A stretch of 64,000 bases of DNA from Kiritimatiellia bacterium (GTDB lineage: Bacteria > Verrucomicrobiota > Kiritimatiellia > RFP12 > UBA1067): the NCBI GenBank assembly GCA_017454745.1, contig JAFTCL010000020.1:1-64000 (forward strand), written 5' to 3'. How positions within the stretch are numbered: position 1 is the first letter of the stretch; each line of letters opens with the position of its first letter. Under the pieces are notes generated by a model that saw nothing but the letters and a program-made list of their open reading frames with translations, had not been told where the DNA came from and ran no database searches. Positions 53,396 through 60,791 of the stretch are shown piece by piece. Position numbers and translations under genes: made by a program.

Positions 53396-55098
53396 CGGAG
53401 TTGATGGAGTATTTGCTTTCCAAACGTGATCCGGACGGTTATTTCGCCAGCGGGCTTTCCGATTCTGCCATCTCCACCGCCGTTGCGCTAGTAGCCCTTA
53501 ATCTGGCCGATCCGCAAGCATACGCCGAACCAATCGCAAAAGCCCGCGACTGGCTCCTTCTTCACGCCGATGCGGATGGCGTATACGGCGACTCTCCGGA
53601 ATCGCCCGCCAATCTAACCGCCACCTTTCTTGCTACCGTTGCTCTTATTCGTACCGGGGTTCCGCTCGAACGGTTTCAACCCGCCCGAAGGTTTCTTGAA
53701 TCACACCTCGGGGGATTGGACTTCCCTTCGGTCAGAAAAGGATTGCTTGCCGCCTATGGAAACGATCTGACCTTCTCCGTACCCTTGCTCGCATTGGCGA
53801 CGGCCGCAGGTTTTTTCCCAAATGCGGATGCCGCCTGGCGGGCGATGCCACGTTTTCCTTTTGAGGCCATCTTGATTCCTGAAGCGTTGTTCAAGTATCT
53901 CCGGCTACCGGTGGTCAGTTACGCGATTCCCGCCCTGATCGCCATCGGGCTGGCGCAACTTGCACATTCCGGTCAGGGTTTAGTTCCTCACATACGGGCC
54001 AAGGCGCGACCGAAATCCCTTCGAGTCCTAGAGGACAAACAACCGGAGGATGGCGGATTCTTAGAGGCCGCGCCTCTAACCGGTTTTGTCGCGCTCTGCC
54101 TTTGCGCGGCAGGTTTAGCGGATCACCCTGTCGCCCATCGCGCCATTCGTTTTCTGCTTGATACCCAACGGGGAAACGGTGCCTGGCCGATTGATCGTGA
54201 CCTGCGCCAATGGGTAACCTCCTTAGCTATCACCGCATTGTCTCCCCATCTGGACGAGGCGGAGCGAGCGCGTTATCGAACCCTTTTGGCTGACCATCAG
54301 ATCCGGACACTCCATCCCTTTACCCGTTCGGAACCCGGCGGATGGGCTTGGACCACGCATTCTGGTGGCGTTCCCGATGCGGACGACACACCTGCCGCTT
54401 TGATCGCCCTTCACGCTTTGGGTGAAGGCGCTTCTCCGACCGTTCAAGCCGGACTTCGTTGGCTTTTGCACCTCCAGAATCGAGACGGAGGATTCCCCAC
54501 CTTTTGCAAAGGGTGGGGCAAACTCCCCTTCGACCGTAGTTGCCCCGATCTCACCGCGCATGCCTACAAGGCGTTCGCACTCTATGTACCCCATTTGCAA
54601 GCCCCGCTCCGGCAGCAGGTACAGCAGGCGATGCGTCGATGCGTTCGTTTTCTCCAGAATGTCCAACGTCCTGACGGAGCGTTTCTGCCCCTTTGGTTTG
54701 GCGACCAACGTGCGGCGGACAAATCCGCGCCGATTTACGGGTCGGCCGTGGTGCTAGAACACCTTGCAGGCGAGCCGTTCCCATTCCTCGACCGGGCGCG
54801 CGCCTATTTACTCGCACACCAGCACCCCTCGGGCGGCTGGGGGTGCGCCGACTCGGAAGCCGACTATCTCTGTTTTACCGCGCGCTGCATTTCGGCCCTA
54901 ACCTCTTGTCCTGATGCTCGTCCCGCCATCCAGCGGGCAGCACGGTTCATCGCTCCATACGTTCGCCATCCCGAAACCATACCGCCCGAACCTATCGGTC
55001 TCTACTTCGCCCACCTCTGGTATAGCGAAACTCTTTATGCCCCGATTTTTTTGCTTCACGCCTGCGACCATCTTCCGTTCGATTTATTACGGCACTAG
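53392..55098 (+). CDS. Class II terpene cyclase (squalene-hopene cyclase-like)
   Basis: 568 residues of alpha-alpha barrel repeats. The acid motif DADDT (Asp329, Asp331, Asp332) is the DxDDT that protonates the substrate in squalene-hopene and other class II cyclases. QW-type motifs occur at LQNRDGGFPTFCKGWG, VQRPDGAFLPLWFG and HPSGGWGCADSEADY. It is somewhat shorter than squalene-hopene cyclase (about 630) and has no squalene synthase gene nearby; the prenyl synthase two genes upstream suggests it may act on a linear polyprenyl chain. The cyclised product is unknown. It closes the first half of the cluster. Confidence 0.75.
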   Translation: MTELMEYLLSKRDPDGYFASGLSDSAISTAVALVALNLADPQAYAEPIAKARDWLLLHADADGVYGDSPESPANLTATFLATVALIRTGVPLERFQPARRFLESHLGGLDFPSVRKGLLAAYGNDLTFSVPLLALATAAGFFPNADAAWRAMPRFPFEAILIPEALFKYLRLPVVSYAIPALIAIGLAQLAHSGQGLVPHIRAKARPKSLRVLEDKQPEDGGFLEAAPLTGFVALCLCAAGLADHPVAHRAIRFLLDTQRGNGAWPIDRDLRQWVTSLAITALSPHLDEAERARYRTLLADHQIRTLHPFTRSEPGGWAWTTHSGGVPDADDTPAALIALHALGEGASPTVQAGLRWLLHLQNRDGGFPTFCKGWGKLPFDRSCPDLTAHAYKAFALYVPHLQAPLRQQVQQAMRRCVRFLQNVQRPDGAFLPLWFGDQRAADKSAPIYGSAVVLEHLAGEPFPFLDRARAYLLAHQHPSGGWGCADSEADYLCFTARCISALTSCPDARPAIQRAARFIAPYVRHPETIPPEPIGLYFAHLWYSETLYAPIFLLHACDHLPFDLLRH

Positions 55099-55100
55099 TG

Positions 55101-55129
55101 TTGCAATCTGCCGCAGGATGGTGTATACT
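55101..55129 (+). promoter_or_regulatory. Predicted internal promoter of the electron-transfer half of the cluster
   Basis: TTGCAA (55101-55106) and TATACT (55124-55129) lie exactly 17 bases apart, directly after the cyclase stop codon. A start near 55136 would give a leader of about 70 bases before the gene at 55208, so the cluster has at least two transcription units. No terminator was found between them, so read-through from upstream is possible. Confidence 0.6.
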
Positions 55130-55207
55130 TTCTTCGTTACTTTTGAGGAGTTGAGTTGGTTTCATCGCATTTTGAAACTTGATAGCCATGTTTGAAAGAG
55201 ATACAGA

Positions 55208-56698
55208 ATGACGGAAGACGAAAAGAATACCCGGTCATCGAAAACAGCCACCGGTAAAAGGTGGTTTGTGGTGACGCTTATTTCAGCCGTTTTGAAAACG
55301 CTCGCTATCGGCGCCGCTTGCGCGGGTATTTGGCTGTATCTTGATTACCGCTCTCCGCGTACCATCGGCTATGCAACGGAACAACGGGACGGTTCGGAAC
55401 ATCGTGTGATCAAAACAAACACGACCCGCATTGGAGAGACCTTTACCCCGTTTCAAGCCCAACCTTCCACCACTGCCATTACCGCCTCCTGGCCTTGTTT
55501 CCGCGGCGACCGCCGTGACAACCTCGTCCGGGAGACTCCGCCGTTGGTAAAGAGCTGGACTGAGAACGGCCCGAAGGTGTTGTGGCGTATCGATCTTGGA
55601 GAGGGGTACGCCGGCGCAATCATCGCCGAAAACCGAGTGTATGTGTTGGACTATTGGGAAGAACGGAACGCGGATGCTCTGCGTTGTTTCGACCTTATCT
55701 CCGGTGCGGAGCTGTGGCGGCGAAGTTACAAAAACCCGATTCGCCGTAACCACGGTAAATCCAGAACCGTTCCCGCGTATGCCGATCACGTGGTTGTGAG
55801 CCTCGGTCCCGCCGGACACGTGATGGCGGTGGACGCGCGATCCGGCGATCTGCTTTGGAGCTGCGATCTCGTTGCGACTTATGGTTGTGAGATTCCGCAA
55901 TGGTACGCGGGGCAGTGTCCTTTGATCGATGGTAAACGGGTCATACTGGGTATCGGAGGCGAAAAGGTTCTGATGGCGGCATTTGATCTCTCAACTGGAA
56001 AGCCCGTTTGGGAACTTCCGAATGATGCGGCATTCAAGATGTCCCACGCTTCGATTCTCCCCGCCACTCTGCTCAACCGCACGTGTTATGTGTACGCCGC
56101 CCTCGGCGGAATTGCCGCTTGTGACCGCGATGGAAAACTGCTGTGGAGCTCATCGGCGTGGAAACCCGCTGTTTGGGCCCCTACGCCGATCGCGTTGGAT
56201 GACCATCGGCTTTTCTTGACCGCAGGTTATGGCGTGGGGTCTGCGATTCTATCCCTTCAGGAGACCGACGGGCAAATCACCGCCACGCTCGCTAAGCAGT
56301 GGAAGCCAACCCAAGGCCCTGCCTCTGAACAGCAGACTCCGTTGCTAATAGACGGGACCCTCTATATGATCCAGCCCAAAGATGCCGGCGCGTTGCGAGC
56401 GGAGTTGGTCGCGGCGAATACGGAAACCCTTCCTGCGGTAACCGCCTCCAGCGGTAAGGAGAACCGTTTCGGTCTCGGTCCGTACATCTTTGTTGACAAC
56501 GCTTTCTGGATTGTCGATGATGACGGAATCCTCCATGTGTTCGGTTTGGATGGCAAAACTTTCACCCGCCTGGCGCGATACAAGGTTCTGTCCGGTGTCG
56601 ATGCTTGGGGACCGATCGCCTTTGCGGGGGGGCTTATGATCCTTCGCGACTCCAAATCTCTCGCATGCCTTGACCTCAGAAAGGAGACCACACCATGA
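55208..56698 (+). CDS. Membrane-anchored PQQ-like beta-propeller protein 3
   Basis: 496 residues. A positively charged N-terminus followed by a single hydrophobic helix (about residues 21-45) gives an uncleaved inner-membrane anchor with the propeller in the periplasm. The propeller starts at SWPCFRGDRRDN and has blades such as LRCFDLISGAELWRRSY, VMAVDARSGDLLWSCDL, MAAFDLSTGKPVWELP and ACDRDGKLLWSSS. It opens the second transcription unit and overlaps the next gene by 4 bases. Likely a redox partner or scaffold for the Fe-S proteins that follow (inference). Cofactor binding is not provable here. Confidence 0.8.
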   Translation: MTEDEKNTRSSKTATGKRWFVVTLISAVLKTLAIGAACAGIWLYLDYRSPRTIGYATEQRDGSEHRVIKTNTTRIGETFTPFQAQPSTTAITASWPCFRGDRRDNLVRETPPLVKSWTENGPKVLWRIDLGEGYAGAIIAENRVYVLDYWEERNADALRCFDLISGAELWRRSYKNPIRRNHGKSRTVPAYADHVVVSLGPAGHVMAVDARSGDLLWSCDLVATYGCEIPQWYAGQCPLIDGKRVILGIGGEKVLMAAFDLSTGKPVWELPNDAAFKMSHASILPATLLNRTCYVYAALGGIAACDRDGKLLWSSSAWKPAVWAPTPIALDDHRLFLTAGYGVGSAILSLQETDGQITATLAKQWKPTQGPASEQQTPLLIDGTLYMIQPKDAGALRAELVAANTETLPAVTASSGKENRFGLGPYIFVDNAFWIVDDDGILHVFGLDGKTFTRLARYKVLSGVDAWGPIAFAGGLMILRDSKSLACLDLRKETTP

Positions 56699-57345
56699 AA
56701 CTCTCCAACCGGGAACGAATCTTCTTTTTCGGAGGACTGTTCGCTTTAGGAATTCTCGGCGTTTTTCTTTTTAGGCGCAAACCGCGTCTCCGTGCGCTTC
56801 CGCCACCAGAACCTCCTTTCACACCTCCGGACGCAGCGTTGCATCCACCCGTTCCTCAGCTGGGTGCGCTCCGTTTCAGTGTGGACCGAAAAAAGAAAAC
56901 CGTTTGCGCCCATGACGTTGCAACCGGAGATCTCGTTTGGGAATCCAGCGGTGAGGACCGTTTCATCATTCCCGGCGCGGCTTTCCCCATCGATCTCTCT
57001 CCGGACGGCGAGCTATGGGTCGCCAATGTCGGGCGCAAGCGGCTGGAACGGCTCGATCCGCAGACCGGACGATTCATTGCCTCATGGCAACCGACGGAAC
57101 CGTTCGGCGGTTGCTGTAACCCGGTCCGTTTCGCGGCGCTGGCGGGCGGACGGTTTGTAACGATGGAAAAGGGTACGCGTCTCGCCCGCATCTATGCTCC
57201 GTCGGGTGCGTTGGAACGTGAGATCTCTACCGACCTCTCTTTTTCCGAACACGATTACTATCTCTACCGCGAGAAGCGTGTCATCCATCTGTATGACGTT
57301 GCCCGGCGCAGCCATTGGAAGGTTAATTATGATTTCGACGCGTAA
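56695..57345 (+). CDS. Membrane-anchored partial beta-propeller protein
   Basis: 216 residues: an N-terminal hydrophobic helix (ERIFFFGGLFALGILGVFLF), a proline-rich linker (LPPPEPPFTPPDAALHPPVP), then a short region with two or three NHL/PQQ-like blades (VCAHDVATGDLVWESSG, DGELWVANVGRKRLERLDPQTGRFIASW). Too short for a full propeller on its own; it may pair with another chain or be a specialised half. It overlaps the upstream gene by 4 bases and the exported ferredoxin gene downstream by 17, so it is translationally coupled to both. No function can be assigned. Confidence 0.7.
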   Translation: MKLSNRERIFFFGGLFALGILGVFLFRRKPRLRALPPPEPPFTPPDAALHPPVPQLGALRFSVDRKKKTVCAHDVATGDLVWESSGEDRFIIPGAAFPIDLSPDGELWVANVGRKRLERLDPQTGRFIASWQPTEPFGGCCNPVRFAALAGGRFVTMEKGTRLARIYAPSGALEREISTDLSFSEHDYYLYREKRVIHLYDVARRSHWKVNYDFDA

Positions 57346-57877
57346 ATTCCTACGGGTTCTCTTTGGCGGAGGATTACTGGCTCCATTTCTCTGGCTTATC
57401 GGTAAACGGAAGAGTCGGCAAGCGGCGTTCCTGTGGCAGATTGATCCAGACAAATGCATACAGTGCGGCAAGTGCGAGACCGCTTGCGTCCTTGGACACT
57501 CTGCCGTGAAATGCGTTCATCAATACGCCGCCTGCGGATATTGCCTCTTCTGCAGCGGGTATTATCAGGACAAAAGGATTAAGTTTGACACCGCAGCCGA
57601 AAATCTGCGTTGCCCGACTGACGCCATCAAGCGCAAGTATATTGAAGATCCCTATTTCGAATACACCATCGACGAGGAGGCTTGCATCGGATGCGGCAAA
57701 TGCGTGAAGGGTTGTGCCGCATTTGGGAACGGATCGCTCTTCCTCCAAATCCGCCAGGGGCTCTGCAAGCAGTGCAACCAATGCCGTATCGCAGAAATCT
57801 GCCCTTCCCATGCGGTTGTCCGAGTACCCGCCGACAAACCTTATCTCTTCAAGCGTCCACCAGAGGTGAAAACATGA
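57329..57877 (+). CDS. Exported multi-cluster ferredoxin (NapG/HybA-like)
   Basis: 182 residues. The N-terminus (MISTRKFLRVLFGGGLLAPFLWLIG) is a Tat-like or anchor signal with a single KF-type motif rather than a clear twin arginine. Cysteine motifs: CIQCGKCETAC, CGYCLFCSG with CPTDAI, CIGCGKCVKGC, and CKQCNQC with CP, enough for about four 4Fe-4S clusters, like the NapG and HybA electron-transfer subunits. AAGG precedes the ATG; longer upstream frames start inside the previous gene without signal or binding site. It overlaps the NapH-like membrane gene, the usual NapGH arrangement. Confidence 0.8.
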   Translation: MISTRKFLRVLFGGGLLAPFLWLIGKRKSRQAAFLWQIDPDKCIQCGKCETACVLGHSAVKCVHQYAACGYCLFCSGYYQDKRIKFDTAAENLRCPTDAIKRKYIEDPYFEYTIDEEACIGCGKCVKGCAAFGNGSLFLQIRQGLCKQCNQCRIAEICPSHAVVRVPADKPYLFKRPPEVKT

Positions 57878-59079
57878 TTCCGATTTTGGCCCAAGCCCGC
57901 TTCCCGGCGCCTGAGTTTGAAAATTACATCCTGCCTCAACTTCAGATGGAAACGTTTATTCGTGATCCAATCGTTTGGCGGGTGAGCGCATTGCTGCTCT
58001 TTCTCGTGGTGACCGGGCTTTGTTTCTATCGATGGCGCTCCGCTAAGGCGATGCGCCTGCTTGCGCTAGCGGGTGTCGCGATTTTCGGCTTTCTATTCAC
58101 CGCGTGTCCATGTCCGGTTGGGATGTTCCAGAATCTGCTTGCTGCCTTTGTTCATGACCATCCACTAGGTTACGGTTTACTCCTTCTCTTCGCTATTCCA
58201 CTCGCGACAGCCCTGTTTTTCGGCCGCCTCTTCTGTGCGGGGGCATGTCCGCTTGGCGCGGTTCAAGAGTTGTTGCACTGGAAATCAATCCAGATTCCTT
58301 TACCGGTTGATCGTGCCTTGCGGCTCATTCCGATTGCACTCTTTCTTTTAATCGTGGTCGCCGTTGTGGCGGGCATGACCTTCCCGCTCTGTTCGCTTGA
58401 TCCTTACTTGCCGCTTTTCTTGTGGAGTTCTTCCATTTCCACCGTTGCTTTTCTTGTACTGGGGTTGTTCGTTTCCCGTCCTTTCTGCCGTTACGTTTGC
58501 CCATACGGGGTTCTGCTTCGGCTCTTTTCGTTGGTCGCATGGAAAACTCCAGCGATTACCGTAAAAATCTGTATCACCTGCCGCCTTTGCGAACAAGGGT
58601 GTCCCAACGGGGCCGTTCTTCCACCGGAAGATGCCCCCACAGCCGATTTGCAGGTACGCGGTGTGCGGCGTCTATCCCGGCTCATTGCCTCGTTACCGCT
58701 GGCGCTTTGTCTTGGTGGTCTCCTCGGTTGGTATACCGCGCCAATTATCAGCGGACATCACCCCGCTGTCCGACTTCTTGCCGATATCGAGATTCATCAA
58801 ACCAACGACGCTGTCGAGGCGTTTGAAACCTCCGGTACCCCGTTGGCTCAGTTACAGAACGAGGTTGCGCAGGTCCGCCACATCTTCGATTGGGGTATGC
58901 CGTTGGCGGGTGTCCTTCTGGCCGGCGTGGTCATGGCTGAACTGATCGCAGAAAACCGCCGCCGCAAGGAATCTCGTTCTTACACGATTGACCCGTCACT
59001 CTGTTTTTGCTGCGGCCGATGCTACGCTGCGTGCCCGCTGAACCGCAAACGCGAACCGAAAGAAGGGGCAGCCTCATGA
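57874..59079 (+). CDS. NapH-like membrane polyferredoxin
   Basis: 401 residues with about six or seven transmembrane helices and cytoplasmic-type cysteine motifs: CPCPVG, CAGACPLGAVQ, CRYVCPYGVLL, the 4Fe-4S set CITCRLCEQGCP and a C-terminal CFCCGRCYAACP. This layout matches NapH/NosR C-terminal/CcoG-type quinol or thiol-linked electron carriers, which pass electrons across the membrane. It follows the exported ferredoxin gene with an ATGA overlap, and a propeller gene follows the same way. It is the likely membrane conduit between the Nuo-like fusion and the periplasmic proteins (inference). Confidence 0.8.
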   Translation: MIPILAQARFPAPEFENYILPQLQMETFIRDPIVWRVSALLLFLVVTGLCFYRWRSAKAMRLLALAGVAIFGFLFTACPCPVGMFQNLLAAFVHDHPLGYGLLLLFAIPLATALFFGRLFCAGACPLGAVQELLHWKSIQIPLPVDRALRLIPIALFLLIVVAVVAGMTFPLCSLDPYLPLFLWSSSISTVAFLVLGLFVSRPFCRYVCPYGVLLRLFSLVAWKTPAITVKICITCRLCEQGCPNGAVLPPEDAPTADLQVRGVRRLSRLIASLPLALCLGGLLGWYTAPIISGHHPAVRLLADIEIHQTNDAVEAFETSGTPLAQLQNEVAQVRHIFDWGMPLAGVLLAGVVMAELIAENRRRKESRSYTIDPSLCFCCGRCYAACPLNRKREPKEGAAS

Positions 59080-60791
59080 AAAATCCCGCGATTCGTTCGA
59101 CTCTACATTTTCTTCAGAAGATTGCCTTGATTTTCTTGATTCTTCTGGGGATACACATGCTTCATGACGCTATCCGTGGCGATCAAGTTCTTACCGCCGG
59201 ACTTGAGCAGCTGGAGCATTTGAAACAGCAAGACATGTCCAATCCAAAACTCGCCGCGATTGCCCGTGAGCTGGATTACCTCTACCGCGCCAGCTATTTC
59301 CAGACCAAAGACAAACGGCGGTTTGGACTTCGTCTCCTCGGTGTCGGATTGCTCGTCTTTTGTCTTCTGCTGGGCGCGGAACGTTTTTCCCTTCCGCCCG
59401 AGCTTTCCGTTCCCAAAGGCTATCCGGTATCGCCGGAACATGATAGCGGCGAGTTGATTGCTACTACCGTATGCGGTGTTGTCGCCCTCTTTTTGGTTCT
59501 CGCGTATATCCGCCGATCATCTTCCCGCCCATTGCCGGATCGGTCTGATACGGTGGCGGTTGCGTCTAAAACCGCAGCAGATGTTCCCGCCACTGTTTCC
59601 GAATCCGGCAGACAACCCTCGCCGACCGTCGCCAAACCGCCCGTTCTTGCCGAGGCGGTAGAGGCAGAGACGCACCAGTGGCCACAGTTCCGCGGTTCGC
59701 TGTTACCCAACCGAAATGCGCTTCCGGTCAATTGGAGATTTCGCGAAAAATGGAAAACCGCCATCGCTTCACCCGGTTACAATTCCCCGGTAGTCTGGGA
59801 CGGATCGGTATTTCTTACGGGCGCGGATGAAAAAGCCAGAACCCTTTTCTGTTACGATGTGCATACTGGGAAAGAAAAATGGCGTGTAGTTTGCGACAAA
59901 GCGCCGCAGGTTCCGGAGGTTTCGGAGGATACTGGTCTCGCTCCGCCAACCGTTTGCGTTGATGCGGAGCGGGTTTATGCGATCTTTGGAACCGGTGAAA
60001 TGGTTTGCTGTTCCCATATTGGTGAGACGGTATGGCGTAAACAACTTCCCTTTCCTGATATCACTTACGGTTACGCTTCATCGCCCCTGTTGTTGGGAGA
60101 TCGGATTATCGTCCAATACGATCTCAACGAGGTCCAAACCCTCTACGCCTTTAATGTCCTGAACGGCGCGACGTTATGGGAAAAGAAAAGGGACGCGGCC
60201 CCTTCTTGGTCGAGTCCGGTTGCATGGGTCACTGACGGCAAGGCGATTATTTTCACGGCGGGTTGTCGGACCGCAGAGGCGTATGACGCGCAAACCGGTG
60301 ATTCGCTCTGGCGTCTGGAGTGTATGGGTGGGGAGGTGGCCGCCTCCGGTGCCGCACGAGAAGGAATTTTTTACTTCTCGAACACCGGTGCCTTCACCGG
60401 CGCCTTCTCGGCAACCGATGGTAAAATCCTTTTTAAGAATGAGGACACGCCTTCCCCCGATGTTTCATCGGCTGTGTTGTACAACGACCTTTACCTTCTC
60501 TTTACCAGTGGCGGGAGCGTTTTGGGTGTCGACGCGAAAGATGGTAAAGAACTGTTTGAAGAAAACTTCGATAACGGTTTTTACGCTTCGCCAGTTGCCG
60601 TTGGAGGTAAGATTATCGCCGCCAATTTGGACGGAGACCTGCTGTTGCTCTCTGCCACGCGGGAGAAGCTGACAGTAGAGGCTAAGTATGCGTTGAAGAC
60701 GAAACTTTTCGCGGTTCCCGCACTCTCTCAAGGTAATCTGATCGTGCGGACAGGAGAGAATGACCTGATCTGTCTGGAGGCGGAACCATGA
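59076..60791 (+). CDS. Polytopic membrane protein with a C-terminal PQQ-like beta-propeller
   Basis: 571 residues. Three hydrophobic helices (about 10-30, 88-106 and 126-145) precede a proline/alanine/threonine linker, then a propeller from residue 200 (HQWPQFRG) with blades such as FCYDVHTGKEKWRVV, LYAFNVLNGATLWEKK, AEAYDAQTGDSLWRLE, FSATDGKILFKN and LGVDAKDGKELFEEN. The region between helices 1 and 2 is charged and may contact the cytoplasmic partner. ATGA overlaps with both neighbours. It is predicted to lie in the inner membrane with the propeller on the periplasmic side, next to the NapH-like protein. Confidence 0.75.
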   Translation: MKNPAIRSTLHFLQKIALIFLILLGIHMLHDAIRGDQVLTAGLEQLEHLKQQDMSNPKLAAIARELDYLYRASYFQTKDKRRFGLRLLGVGLLVFCLLLGAERFSLPPELSVPKGYPVSPEHDSGELIATTVCGVVALFLVLAYIRRSSSRPLPDRSDTVAVASKTAADVPATVSESGRQPSPTVAKPPVLAEAVEAETHQWPQFRGSLLPNRNALPVNWRFREKWKTAIASPGYNSPVVWDGSVFLTGADEKARTLFCYDVHTGKEKWRVVCDKAPQVPEVSEDTGLAPPTVCVDAERVYAIFGTGEMVCCSHIGETVWRKQLPFPDITYGYASSPLLLGDRIIVQYDLNEVQTLYAFNVLNGATLWEKKRDAAPSWSSPVAWVTDGKAIIFTAGCRTAEAYDAQTGDSLWRLECMGGEVAASGAAREGIFYFSNTGAFTGAFSATDGKILFKNEDTPSPDVSSAVLYNDLYLLFTSGGSVLGVDAKDGKELFEENFDNGFYASPVAVGGKIIAANLDGDLLLLSATREKLTVEAKYALKTKLFAVPALSQGNLIVRTGENDLICLEAEP

